From contig CAZLUP010000015.1 in assembly GCA_964562685.1 (NCBI GenBank), positions 6,939 to 70,938 of the forward strand: a DNA stretch of 64,000 bases. Reading direction: 5' to 3'. Positions within the stretch are counted from its first letter, which is position 1; each line of letters starts with the position of its first letter. The position numbers and the translations under genes were made by a program. Of this stretch, positions 43,766-53,095 are shown one piece after another. This stretch comes from Stanieria sp964562685 (GTDB lineage: Bacteria; Cyanobacteriota; Cyanobacteriia; Cyanobacteriales; Xenococcaceae). The notes beneath the pieces were generated by a model. That model had not been told where the DNA came from. It made no database searches and worked only from the letters and a program-made list of their open reading frames with translations.

Positions 43766-44056
43766 TTAGAAGCGGTAGTTTTTGCGACCACCACCACCAA
43801 ACGAGTTCCTATCTTCGCGAGGTTTAGCTTTGTTAACTTTTAACTCACGATCCATCCATTCAGCCCCATTGAGAGCATTAATGGCTTTATCTTCTTCTGC
43901 CTCTGTTCCCATTTCTACAAAGGCAAAGCCTCTTACTCTCCCTGTATCACGGTCGGTAGGGAGGTGAACACGCTTAACGCTTCCATACTCAGCAAAGACA
44001 TCGGTGAGGTCCGCTTGAGTAACCTCGTAGTCTAAATTGCCTACATAAATTGACAT
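43766..44056 (-). CDS. Cyanobacterial RRM RNA-binding protein (Rbp)
   Basis: 96 residues: one RNA-recognition motif with RNP2 (SIYVGNL) and RNP1 (VRGFAFVEM), then a short Gly-rich tail (FGGGGRKNYRF). Rbp proteins are often cold-induced and bind mRNA; some help localise photosystem mRNAs. The roughly 200-bp AT-rich leader is consistent with cold-regulated expression, but that is inference. Confidence 0.95.
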   Translation of the reverse strand: MSIYVGNLDYEVTQADLTDVFAEYGSVKRVHLPTDRDTGRVRGFAFVEMGTEAEEDKAINALNGAEWMDRELKVNKAKPREDRNSFGGGGRKNYRF

Positions 44057-44261
44057 AAATCAATTGTCTCCTTAATCATAAATTGTGTAGAGAGCGAAGA
44101 TTTCGGAGAGAAGCTTATCAATACTCTATGGAAAAAACCTATCAATACTGAATACAAATTCTATCTCTTATCTTTATTCTCAAATACTATGCTAACACTT
44201 TGTATTAGAGATGAACAGATCAATATCCTTAAAAAAAGCTTAGTTTTTTCTAAAAATTTTT

Positions 44262-44966
44262 TTAATTGATAACTTTTTCGATTAATTTTGAAATTTGAAA
44301 GGCTCGATTCAAAACCATCAGATGCCCTGCTTTTTCAATTGCAACATCTGGTTTAACAAAACGAATGGGGAAAATGCGATCGCTCATTCCATGAATATGA
44401 TAAAGATGTTCGGGAATAGTTTGATTATTCCAAATAACTACTCGATGAATTGCCCATTTAATAAAGTGGGCATCGGTATCAAATAAAATTGCTCTGAGTA
44501 ACTGACATTCTTCTTTGTTTTCTAAACCAAAAAACCATTTAATTAATGAATATCCTATAAAAAGAAAGGTTTGGTAAGGAAAAATCCGATGAACAGGAAA
44601 CCAGCGTAAAATTTTGAAATAAAAAGGAATTTCTGCTCTATTTTTAGTACTAGAAATTAGAATTAAATGATCTACTTGAATTTGTTTAGCAATTTCGATT
44701 GCAACTATGCCACCAAAAGATAAACCGATAATGATGGGATGATCGGATGTAATTTGAGTCGTTAGACGTTGAGCATAGTCAGCCAGGGATTCATTGGGTT
44801 TTGGGTCTAACCAATTAATGTGAACTGGCTGATATCCTTTAAACTTTAATCTTTGGAAAACCCGCTGATCAGCACCTAAACCGCTAATAAAATAAATATT
44901 TTTTAATGATTTCTCAGACCGTTCCTTAATTAATTGAGAAGAGCGATCGCTTTGAGATTGAGTCAT
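44262..44966 (-). CDS. Alpha/beta hydrolase
   Basis: 234 residues. Oxyanion loop FISGLGADQRVF, nucleophile elbow GLSFGG, acid Asp in HGMSDRIFP and His in EKAGHLMVL make a complete catalytic triad. Substrate unknown. About 20 N-terminal residues are polar and dispensable-looking. Confidence 0.85.
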   Translation of the reverse strand: MTQSQSDRSSQLIKERSEKSLKNIYFISGLGADQRVFQRLKFKGYQPVHINWLDPKPNESLADYAQRLTTQITSDHPIIIGLSFGGIVAIEIAKQIQVDHLILISSTKNRAEIPFYFKILRWFPVHRIFPYQTFLFIGYSLIKWFFGLENKEECQLLRAILFDTDAHFIKWAIHRVVIWNNQTIPEHLYHIHGMSDRIFPIRFVKPDVAIEKAGHLMVLNRAFQISKLIEKVIN

Positions 44967-45132
44967 TTCAGTTATTAGTTACTACTTAAACTTAAGTATA
45001 TTTAAAAACATTTATAATTAAAAATCAGCAAGAAAAATAATCATCAAGCAATGAATTTTTTGCGCTCATTCCGAGCCTCGGCACAGCTAAGATCGCATTT
45101 AAGATAAATCTCAAAAAATTATCAATTAGCTC

Positions 45133-45621
45133 GTGAATAAAATAGTAATTTTTGGTAACTCTGGTTCAGGAAAATCGACAATGGCATTAGCTTTGAAGCA
45201 GAAATACAGATTAGCACATCTCGATCTAGATACTTTAGCTTGGGAAGTAGAAAATCCTACTGTCAGGAGAAGAATCGAAGATAGTTTAAAAGATTTATCT
45301 AAGTTTATTAAAACCCATAAAAGTTGGGTGATTGAAGGTTGTTATTCCAGTTTGTTAAAAGAAGCTATTCATCATTGTACCAAGTTGATTTTTCTTAATC
45401 CTGGGGTTGATATTTGCGTGCAAAACTGTCTTGCTCGTCCCTGGGAATCTCATAAATATCCTTCTCCAGAAGTTCAAAATGAAAATCTAGCAATGTTGCT
45501 TGATTGGGTAAAACAATACGAAACAAGAGATGATGAGTTTTCTCTTCAAAGTCATCGACAATTATTTGAGGAATTTTCAGGAGAAAAAATTGAATATTTA
45601 TCTAATAAAAGAAATTTATAA
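45133..45621 (+). CDS. P-loop adenylate kinase-like ATPase
   Basis: 162 residues from a GTG start. Walker A is IFGNSGSGKST; LDLDTLAWE and WVIEGCYSSLL are typical of the small 'topology modulation'/AAA_18 nucleotide-kinase-like proteins. Natural substrate unknown. Confidence 0.82.
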   Translation: MNKIVIFGNSGSGKSTMALALKQKYRLAHLDLDTLAWEVENPTVRRRIEDSLKDLSKFIKTHKSWVIEGCYSSLLKEAIHHCTKLIFLNPGVDICVQNCLARPWESHKYPSPEVQNENLAMLLDWVKQYETRDDEFSLQSHRQLFEEFSGEKIEYLSNKRNL

Positions 45622-45892
45622 AAAATTTTACTCAAGTAAAAAATATTGAGATTAATTTTAAAATACAAAGACTTGCTTTGAATTTTAATACTTAATATTA
45701 AGATAAACAATTACATATTAAGGTAGAAACATTGATTGTATTGCCTTAATAGTTGCTCAAATTCCTCTAAGTTATCTGTTGTCATTGGCGATCGCGTCTA
45801 GCTACCAAACTATTTTTATACTCAATATACTCTTTTCTAAGATGAAATAAAAAAAGAATATTATTAATAGTTTGATTTTAGATGAGATTTAG

Positions 45893-46963
45893 TTAATAAC
45901 CCGCCGAGGTACAAGCTTGGGGTGGCTGTTGAATTTTAAATTCTTCGATCGCACCATCACCATCAAAATCTAGTTGAGCGGAATTAGGTCCAGCTAAAAA
46001 TTGCTCGGGATTAATGCCATTATTCGTCAAGATTGGTTTAATATTGACCTGCTGATTACCTAACTGAACTGTGCCATCTGCTAGAACTGCTACTTGTTGT
46101 GACGTACCAGAATCAGTCCAAACTGCACTACCAGGTTGACAAGCAGCTTGACTAGTAGCTTGAGGACTACCACCAGCAAATCCTCCCACAATTGACCCTA
46201 AAATTGGACTAACAACACCTTGATATACTTGCGAAACTCCATCCATAATTGTGCTGCTACCTAGCACTGGAGTAGGATTAACTGTCGTATTTGCTGCTTG
46301 AGGATTTGTAGGAAAAGAGCTAGCTGATGGATTAGTCGGAGTTGGATTACTGATACTAAGATTAGAATTACTAAAATTAAAGGGAACTGGATTATTAGCT
46401 ATTGTAGAACTACCACTTAAATAAACATGATCGACAACTTGTCCTTGGTGAATTCTTTTGGTAATTTGCCAACCTGGTTCGAGAAAAACCCTCATCGGAT
46501 TAGTCGTTAATCCTTTAGTTCTACCAATAGTTAAATCTGGTAATTTGGGGTCTTTGTGAAAGGCAATTAATTGTAATTCTCCATCGCGTTCGACGATCTT
46601 ATTTACATAGGAAACTGCATCGTCTTGTCCGTTCAGACGAAGACTATAGCCATTAGTATTGGTAATGCGCTTACAACTGCCAGTATAGTCAAAATTATTT
46701 AATAACAAATTTACTGTCACGGGGGCAGAACCACTTTCTTGCCAACAAGGTTGTTTACCAGGAATTTGCTCGATGATTTCCAAGCGATATTCTTTATAAC
46801 CAAAAGGAACAGCAACTGCTATAAATTGTCCTGGATTAACTGCTTGTTCTTCAAAAGCAACTGCTTTGGGAATAGAAGTACAAAAGGGAAGAGCGATCGC
46901 ACCTAAAGCTAGAGCTAATAATTTTGTCCGTTGAGTAAATGTCATCATTTTTAATAACTTCAA
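45893..46963 (-). CDS. DUF3747 secreted protein
   Basis: 356 residues. Signal peptide (about 1-37, ending SIPKAVAFEE). The N-terminal half (about 45-185) is the DUF3747 domain (FIAVAVPFGYKEYRLEI, CKRITNTNGYSLRLNG). A Ser/Pro/Asn-rich linker (about 195-260) leads to a short C-terminal region with DFDGDGAIEEF, a possible calcium-binding loop. Extracytoplasmic, function unknown. Confidence 0.85.
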   Translation of the reverse strand: MKLLKMMTFTQRTKLLALALGAIALPFCTSIPKAVAFEEQAVNPGQFIAVAVPFGYKEYRLEIIEQIPGKQPCWQESGSAPVTVNLLLNNFDYTGSCKRITNTNGYSLRLNGQDDAVSYVNKIVERDGELQLIAFHKDPKLPDLTIGRTKGLTTNPMRVFLEPGWQITKRIHQGQVVDHVYLSGSSTIANNPVPFNFSNSNLSISNPTPTNPSASSFPTNPQAANTTVNPTPVLGSSTIMDGVSQVYQGVVSPILGSIVGGFAGGSPQATSQAACQPGSAVWTDSGTSQQVAVLADGTVQLGNQQVNIKPILTNNGINPEQFLAGPNSAQLDFDGDGAIEEFKIQQPPQACTSAGY

Positions 46964-47421
46964 TTAAATAATTTGCTCAAAAAACCTACCAATTGCCAAT
47001 AAATAATGTTAAATTGTACCAGCGAAATCTAGACCTCATTGTTTTTTACGTTTTTTTTTGGTTTTTATGCAGTTAATTTCTTAAAAACAAAATTAGTTTA
47101 ATTAGGAAAAAAATTTACATTTTAGAAACATTATCTAAAGCTAAATAAGCAGTTATGTATCTAATTGACTGCTTTCAAATGATTAGATAATTATTACTCG
47201 CTCAAAAAACAATAGTGTCGTCAACTCCCAACTAAACTAATGACAGCATAATTGGAAAATTGAACGACACTATATTTCGACAAAATATAAAGTGAGCTTA
47301 ATAATTGCCACTTTTAATAATTGGTTTGACACAGTCAAAGAAATTTGAGGCAACCATTGCCAAATAGCATTTCGCAATTTTATACCTCTGTCCGTCTTGA
47401 GTAGACGAAGTTTCTTCGAGC
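46964..47421. other. Intergenic region psaC - DUF3747
   Basis: 458 bp, AT-rich. Contains the inverted repeat at 47212-47273 that probably ends psaC transcription. Nothing coding recognised. Confidence 0.55.
47205..47275 (-). terminator. Long-armed inverted repeat with T-run, probable psaC terminator
   Basis: ATAGTGTCGT (47212-47221) pairs with ACGACACTAT (47264-47273), extended by CAA/TTG across a 1-nt bulge. On the minus strand the stem is followed by TGTTTTTTG. It may have begun as a tiny MITE (TA at the edges) later serving as terminator, about 150 bp after psaC. Confidence 0.55.
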
Positions 47422-47667
47422 TTAGTAGGCAAGACCCATACTACGAGTAGTTTCAGGTCCTAAATAAACACGGATACTTAAAAAGTCGGTAGGACAAGCA
47501 GTTTCACACCGCTTACAACCTACACAGTCTTCTGTACGAGGAGAGGATGCAATTTGTCCAGCTTTACAGCCGTCCCAAGGCACCATCTCTAGTACATCCG
47601 TGGGGCAAGCCCGTACGCACTGAGTACAACCAATACAAGTATCGTAGATTTTTACGCTATGAGACAT
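47422..47667 (-). CDS. psaC: Photosystem I iron-sulfur subunit PsaC
   Basis: 81 residues binding the terminal FA and FB 4Fe-4S clusters of photosystem I. Two CxxCxxCxxxCP motifs (CIGCTQCVRACP and CVGCKRCETACP) and the C-terminal YLGPETTRSMGLAY are diagnostic. GGAG precedes the ATG. Confidence 0.99.
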   Translation of the reverse strand: MSHSVKIYDTCIGCTQCVRACPTDVLEMVPWDGCKAGQIASSPRTEDCVGCKRCETACPTDFLSIRVYLGPETTRSMGLAY

Positions 47668-47807
47668 TTAATATCGGCTCCTTATTACCGAGTGTTCTCC
47701 TATGTAAGGGTATTTCTTCGGGATTAAGGGCTAGTTTACCTTATGGCAAGATTCCCCTCATGCAAAAAGCTACATAACTTCAAATTCTGTAACAGGAATT
47801 GGCTTGA

Positions 47808-48041
47808 TTATTTGTGATCGGAAACTAAACTTCCTAATGGAATAGGCTTCCTGATAAACAATAGAGCAAGCAACGCCAGTAGATGAATTGACCAATGAGT
47901 AATAACTAGTCCCCAAATTAAACAAACAATTGTAGTGCCAACTGCCAATACACCAAAAATATCATGGGCAGTACGTAGATACAAAATTATACTTCCAAGT
48001 GCAGTGATCAATAATAGTAAGGGAAACATGGGAATTATCAT
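47808..48041 (-). CDS. Small two-helix membrane protein
   Basis: 77 residues with hydrophobic segments at about 3-20 and 27-63, and a short basic/polar tail. Encoded 140 bp upstream of psaC on the same strand. No family recognised, although the composition and position support a real gene. Confidence 0.6.
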   Translation of the reverse strand: MIIPMFPLLLLITALGSIILYLRTAHDIFGVLAVGTTIVCLIWGLVITHWSIHLLALLALLFIRKPIPLGSLVSDHK

Positions 48042-48260
48042 TACAATTACCTCTTAATCGATTTAGTGGTTAAGAGACGCAAAAAGTGTTGTTTGTTTTC
48101 TCTACACTTGTTTGATCTTTATACTATTCACTTTACCTTAGCTTTCTTTTAAAAATAGTTATTTAGATAGCCAAATGATCGATATTGTCAAACTTCTTTG
48201 CATAACTTCAAATTGATTTTTATCTAATTAATTTCAATCCACTTATTTTGTTCTCAATTT

Positions 48261-49766
48261 TTAGTTAATTGGAAACTGTAAAGTAAATTCTACTAACCAA
48301 TCTTTAAGATAACGAGTAGCACGACAATCATCTTCGTTATAACGCAAGATTGCTTCTAGTAAAGAGCGATTCTTAGTGGTTAACCATCCATCGTACCAAC
48401 ATACGCATTGATCTCCGCTAGCACCATGGTCACGCCACTGAAAACCAATCCAGTTAGCTAAAGTTTTTAAAGAATAATTTTCGACAGGTAAAAATACCGA
48501 TTTAGTGATCAAAGAATGTAAGTCTACTGAACGAGATATTAGCGATAAAATGTGTTTTTTTTGTGTGCCGTATAATTTACCAAGACGCTTAATTGTATCT
48601 ACTTCATATTCAGAATAATGATAGATTGGTGCGTAAGGATAAAGATTAACTAAATCTAAAAATTGTTGCCAAATCATTGCTTCATTTTCTGGATTTTCTG
48701 CCAAAAACGGATAGAATTTTTCACTATTATTTTGTTTGTCTACTACTAAAACGCCTAAAAGATAATCTAAGTTGAGATCTGGTTCAGCTTCAATGTCAAA
48801 ATATAATTCAATTTCTGCATGGGTAATAGTTTTTTTGATGACTGAATTAAGCTCAGATTTTAGGATTGGTTGTTTTTGTAAAATTGCTAATGCTTGTTGC
48901 TTTAATTGAATGGCAATATCAGTACCAATATTGTCTTCGAGATTACCATGAGTCAAATCTGCCAGAGATTCAACGGTTTCAATCCCAATTGAAACCAAAT
49001 ATTCGTAACGTTTAGGAGTTACTCCAGGAATTAAAGACAAATGCTGTTGAGATTTTGCTTGGGTATAACAATGGCTATACCAATGACATAAATTACATCG
49101 CTGACGAGAAATAAATACTTCTGGTTCAGCTTCAGCGGATAACATTTCGATACAATCAGCTACGATCGCTCGCATTCTGGGCAGCCAATATTCTAAGTCA
49201 ATCGAATAGCTATCTTGCTGACGTAGAATCAATTGAGATTGACTTGGTAAGACTCCTTGGATAGCTGCTAAAATTTGGGCTTGAAAAGTAGCAATTAGTT
49301 TATACTCTGGTTTAGGACGACGACCTAATTTAATATTGACTGGCAGATATAACCAATTACCAAAAATAGATTTACCTGGTTGTTTAATCAGTAAGGTAGG
49401 ACTTGCCAAAAAAACAATTTCTTCTGAAGAGTTGGGAGTATCTTCCGAATTTTCATCCCAAAGCGATCGCCAATGAGATGCCCTAACAGCTAGTTTTCCA
49501 CCATAAATGCAATCTACTCCTTGTTGCATTAAGGCAAGAGTTTCAGCAGCTTGATTCCACCATTGTGTTGAGGAAGCGATCAGTTGATGATAGTTTAAAC
49601 CAAGACAAGCCATCACATTTTTAATATGAGCTTGATGTTCTTTCCTCAACTTCAACAAAAACTCTTTAGTCGCATCTTGTTCTTGAGGATTACCATAAGT
49701 ATCTAAATAGGTACGGCGACGACAGCGTTTGAAATTTAAGATTTGTTCATCTGTTAATAGCATCAT
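48261..49766 (-). CDS. TM0106-family RecB-like nuclease
   Basis: 501 residues. N-terminal RecB-like part (FKRCRRRTYLDTYG; VNIKLGRRPKPEYKL; four Cys in CNLCHWYSHC for an Fe-S or zinc site), a helix-hairpin-helix segment (LIPGVTPKRYEYLVSIGIETV) and a C-terminal RNase H-like 3'-5' exonuclease domain with acids in LYFDIEAEPD and NEDDCRAT. Likely DNA processing. No CRISPR or recombination partner is adjacent. Confidence 0.85.
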   Translation of the reverse strand: MMLLTDEQILNFKRCRRRTYLDTYGNPQEQDATKEFLLKLRKEHQAHIKNVMACLGLNYHQLIASSTQWWNQAAETLALMQQGVDCIYGGKLAVRASHWRSLWDENSEDTPNSSEEIVFLASPTLLIKQPGKSIFGNWLYLPVNIKLGRRPKPEYKLIATFQAQILAAIQGVLPSQSQLILRQQDSYSIDLEYWLPRMRAIVADCIEMLSAEAEPEVFISRQRCNLCHWYSHCYTQAKSQQHLSLIPGVTPKRYEYLVSIGIETVESLADLTHGNLEDNIGTDIAIQLKQQALAILQKQPILKSELNSVIKKTITHAEIELYFDIEAEPDLNLDYLLGVLVVDKQNNSEKFYPFLAENPENEAMIWQQFLDLVNLYPYAPIYHYSEYEVDTIKRLGKLYGTQKKHILSLISRSVDLHSLITKSVFLPVENYSLKTLANWIGFQWRDHGASGDQCVCWYDGWLTTKNRSLLEAILRYNEDDCRATRYLKDWLVEFTLQFPIN

Positions 49767-49930
49767 GGCATTTCAGTCAATTGTCCGCCGATATTGCTGC
49801 AAGGAAGTTCAGCCTGTTTTAAAATTCTCTGATTCATGAGATTGTCCCTAGAATAATCGTTATGATTAGCTTCAGATAAAAAATTATTAATTCGAGATAT
49901 ACTGACAAAGATTCACAATTCCTGATTATT

Positions 49931-51121
49931 ATGACTAGCAGTTTCCAGACAACTACAATCGAACAACATCGACAGCAGTTTCCTGGACTACATAATAAAA
50001 CTTATTTTAACTTTGGCGGTCAAGGAATGATGGCTCGTCCTGCCTTAGACGCAATTATTAAGGCTCATGAATATATTCAACAAGCGGGACCATTTTCTTT
50101 AGAAATTAATGCTTGGATTAATAAAAATATTGCTCGTTTAAGAACCAGTATTGCAGAAGAATTAGCAACTACACCCGCAACAATTACGATCGCAGAAAAT
50201 GTAACGGCAGGTTGTAATATTCCGCTTTGGGGGATAGAGTGGCAAGCAGGTGAGCAAATTTTAATGACCGATTGCGAACATCCAGGGGTAATTGCTACCG
50301 TAAACGAAATTGCTCGTCGTTTTGGAGTAAAAGTAATTATTTTTCCGATTTTAAATACTTTAAATCAAGGCGATCCTGTTGCCATTATTGAGCAACATCT
50401 TACTCCTCAGACTCGCTTGGTAGTATTAAGTCATTTGTTATGGAATACGGGGCAAATTTTACCCCTCGCAGAAATAGTTCAACTTTGTCATAGTTATCCT
50501 ACTAGTAATAACAAGATTCAAGTCTTAGTAGATGGGGCGCAGTCGGTTGGTTGTTTGCCTTTAAATTTACCCCAATTACAAGTAGATTATTATGCTTTTA
50601 CTGGGCATAAATGGTTATGTGGCCCTGCTGGCGTAGGCGGATTGTATATTAGTCCTGAAGCTTTTAATCAATTACAACCCACTTTTATTGGTTGGCGTGG
50701 CGTAGAAACAGATGCAAAAGGACAACCACAACAATGGAAAGAAGATGGGAGAAAGTTTGAAGTGGCTACTTCTGCTTATCCTGAATATGAAGGCTTAAGA
50801 CAAGCGATCGCAACTAATCGTCAATGGGGTGATGCTTATACACGTTATCAAAGAATCTGTGAATTAAGTAGTTATCTGTGGGAAAGATTAACTCAAATTA
50901 AGGCAATTAAATGTTTAAAAGATACTCCTCCCGAAGCAGGATTGGTTTCTTTTCAAATTAAAGAGAATCCTAATCACGACGCTTTAGTAAAATCTTTAGA
51001 AGCTCAAGGATTTTTCCTCAGAACTATTTATCATCCCGATTGTATTCGCGCTTGTGTTCATTACCTAACTTTACCTGAAGAGATTGAGCGATTGGTTGAG
51101 GCAATTGAGGCTAGTTTTTAA
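49931..51121 (+). CDS. L-cysteine/cystine lyase (C-DES), class V aminotransferase fold
   Basis: 396 residues, PLP-dependent. The PLP lysine is in FTGHKWLCGPAG; HRQQFPGL-NKTYFNFGGQG, LTDCEHPG-like TDCEHPGVIA and SHLLWNTGQ match Synechocystis C-DES, which cleaves cystine to cysteine persulfide and pyruvate and can feed Fe-S assembly. The classical NifS/SufS active-site Cys loop is not evident, as in C-DES. Confidence 0.9.
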   Translation: MTSSFQTTTIEQHRQQFPGLHNKTYFNFGGQGMMARPALDAIIKAHEYIQQAGPFSLEINAWINKNIARLRTSIAEELATTPATITIAENVTAGCNIPLWGIEWQAGEQILMTDCEHPGVIATVNEIARRFGVKVIIFPILNTLNQGDPVAIIEQHLTPQTRLVVLSHLLWNTGQILPLAEIVQLCHSYPTSNNKIQVLVDGAQSVGCLPLNLPQLQVDYYAFTGHKWLCGPAGVGGLYISPEAFNQLQPTFIGWRGVETDAKGQPQQWKEDGRKFEVATSAYPEYEGLRQAIATNRQWGDAYTRYQRICELSSYLWERLTQIKAIKCLKDTPPEAGLVSFQIKENPNHDALVKSLEAQGFFLRTIYHPDCIRACVHYLTLPEEIERLVEAIEASF

Positions 51122-51188
51122 CTTCTACCAAGCATAAAAAATAAAATTATTGACTAAGATCGGATTATCAAAAATATTTCGATTAATA

Positions 51189-51248
51189 ATGCAAGTTTAC
51201 AAACTTAAAGGTAAAATGGATTTTCCTGGTAAATTAATTATCAATTAG
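51189..51248 (+). pseudogene. Remnant of an antitoxin gene
   Basis: ATG-initiated 19-codon frame MQVYKLKGKMDFPGKLIIN then TAG. It resembles the first residues of the small antitoxins that precede cyanobacterial VapC genes. The rest of the antitoxin is missing, and PIN-toxin sequence begins 11 bp later. Confidence 0.5.
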
Positions 51249-51259
51249 CACTTTCATTT

Positions 51260-51547
51260 ATGACTGTTGCTGAGTTATTTCAATGGGCTGCGATTCGTAA
51301 TTGGGAAACGTCAAGAATTGCTAGTTTAGAGCGATCGCTAAAGAACTATCTTATTATTCCTGTGGACATCGAACTATGTCGCATTTGGGGCAATTTAAGG
51401 GCGCAAAGACAAGCAATAGGGAAAATAATATCGCCACAATATGCTTGGATAGCTGCTACAGCACTACGACCCAATCTAACTTTAGTTACTAATAATGGCA
51501 AGGATTTTCAAAATATCCCAAAACTCCAAGTTCTTACTATACAATGA
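51260..51547 (+). pseudogene. Truncated VapC-like PIN-domain toxin
   Basis: 95 residues equal to the C-terminal two-thirds of a PIN toxin (TVAELFQWA; LRAQRQAIGK; LTLVTNNGKDFQNIPKL). The N-terminal strand with the first catalytic Asp is missing, and the Asp of the usual DAWIAATA motif is Tyr (QYAWIAATA). It should lack nuclease activity. Together with 51189-51248 it is a decayed toxin-antitoxin pair. Confidence 0.75.
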
Positions 51548-51591
51548 CAAAACTAAATGCGATCGCTCTAAGGTTATTAAATTGTCATGAT

Positions 51592-52146
51592 TTAACTAGC
51601 TACGCTGCCTACCACACCTTTGAGGGCTGCAATACCCTGTTCAATACTAGCCCAAAGTCCCATATCTGGTTCTTTACCAGCTATTTCTCTCGTTCCGACA
51701 AAGTAAAGAACACCTTTAAGAACTTCTTGATGAGCGCGATTTTCAAAATTGACTTTATTAAGAGGTTCTACCGCAGCTTGTAGTTTATCATCTAAAGACT
51801 GAGCAATTTTATGAATCACTAAGCCATTCATCGTCTGTTGATGCTTGAGCAACTCAAACTGAAAGAATTTGTCATACAGGGTAAGCTCAGAGCCATCCAT
51901 CATTTGACTGACTTTTTCAGCGTGTTTTTGAGTGATATCGCGGGGTTGAGCGTTACTACCGACTTGAGCAATAGCCTTTTCAATCGAGCCAAGATTTTCG
52001 CGATCGCTTGTAATCATCTTTTCTAGTCGCTCACGGATCGTTTGATCATCTGTTGCTGCCATTAGTTTTTGAGCGCATTCGATTAAAACGTTTTGAAACA
52101 GTCTTAGATCTGCAAGCTTTGTTTCTAGGGTTGTCATATCAGCCAT
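51592..52146 (-). CDS. Hemerythrin-like all-helical protein
   Basis: 184 residues from ATG 52146 (MADMTTLETK), chosen over TTG 52161 because GGAG lies just upstream. All-helical; related cyanobacterial proteins are annotated as HHE/hemerythrin-like (SELTLYDKFFQFELLKHQQ; NFENRAHQEVLKGVL). Several His and Glu residues could bind di-iron, but I cannot confirm a full ligand set. Confidence 0.75.
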   Translation of the reverse strand: MADMTTLETKLADLRLFQNVLIECAQKLMAATDDQTIRERLEKMITSDRENLGSIEKAIAQVGSNAQPRDITQKHAEKVSQMMDGSELTLYDKFFQFELLKHQQTMNGLVIHKIAQSLDDKLQAAVEPLNKVNFENRAHQEVLKGVLYFVGTREIAGKEPDMGLWASIEQGIAALKGVVGSVAS

Positions 52147-52306
52147 CGCTATGATCTCCAATTCAAATTTAGATAAATTACAGTAAGTTAAACTATTCCT
52201 TTTACGATAGCTAGGAGGTTGAGGGATTTCCCTCCTTCTTGAGAAAGATTCTTTTTAAAAATTTTCTAGGAATAAAGGCGTATTTTAGAAGCAAACTATC
52301 TATGAA

Positions 52307-53086
52307 CTATGAAATTTGTGGTGAATTTTTTTGTAAACTTAAACGATAGCGATAAATAGCCACAGGACGATTTACTGCTTTAAAATAATCAGGGTCTTGA
52401 GGAGAAAGATAAATTGCGGTAAATTGCTCAGCTTTGATTAAATCTGGTTGAATTAAGCGATAAGAGGTGGTAGTTTCTACTTGATTAAGATAAATTCTTT
52501 GGGGACTGCGAAATAATTGCTGAGTGACTTCGGTAGCAATAAATTGATCTACATCAGGTATTTCACTAGCACGCTCAGTTACAGTTGAAATTAACTTGCG
52601 ATCGCCTTTGAGCAAAGTAATTTGTTGATTAGGATTACTTGGATCGACTTTAACTTTTAAAATGCTACCATTACCCAAATAAGCTTGAGCAATATTTTGA
52701 CCATTAAAAACGCGATCGGCTACTACTGGTATTTGATTAATGCTTTGGAGTAATAATAAATTTTTGTCTGCAATAAAATATTCTCTGCCAAATCTCACTT
52801 GAAAGTTGACTGGTTGATTTAAATATTTTTGATTGGTTTCAAACCCAGGCGTAACTAAATCTGGTGCTAGAGGTGCAACTTGTTCGGTTAAAGTGCTGGT
52901 AACATTCCAAGTACCATTAATCCATTCAGGGTAAACTAAATCTCCTTTGGCAATTTGTACTGGTGGTTTACTATTCCAGTTGGGATATTGCTCAATTCGC
53001 TCTGCCAACACAGAAGCAACTGCAACTTGACTATAGCTAAAAAAAATAATTAATAAAAATAAAGCGATCCGAAACAAAAACAGCAT
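52307..53086 (-). CDS. DUF6816-like secreted protein
   Basis: 259 residues from ATG 53086 (MLFLFRIALFLLIIFF), with a signal peptide ending near ASVLA. The mature part (WINGTWNVTSTLTEQVAPLAPD; GREYFIADKNLLLLQ) resembles a cyanobacterial lipocalin-like family of unknown function. Its start codon is only 9 bp from the divergent glycosyltransferase start, so their promoters overlap coding sequence. Confidence 0.7.
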   Translation of the reverse strand: MLFLFRIALFLLIIFFSYSQVAVASVLAERIEQYPNWNSKPPVQIAKGDLVYPEWINGTWNVTSTLTEQVAPLAPDLVTPGFETNQKYLNQPVNFQVRFGREYFIADKNLLLLQSINQIPVVADRVFNGQNIAQAYLGNGSILKVKVDPSNPNQQITLLKGDRKLISTVTERASEIPDVDQFIATEVTQQLFRSPQRIYLNQVETTTSYRLIQPDLIKAEQFTAIYLSPQDPDYFKAVNRPVAIYRYRLSLQKNSPQIS

Positions 53087-53095
53087 AAAACTTTC

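Noticed and set aside
48261..49766. Cas4-like nuclease of a CRISPR system
   Set aside because: The RecB-like motif and Cys cluster are shared, but the length, HhH and RNase H-like C-terminus fit the TM0106 family and no cas genes or arrays are near.
51544..51783. 79-codon plus-strand frame
   Set aside because: Antisense to the hemerythrin-like gene, which has a good start and Shine-Dalgarno.
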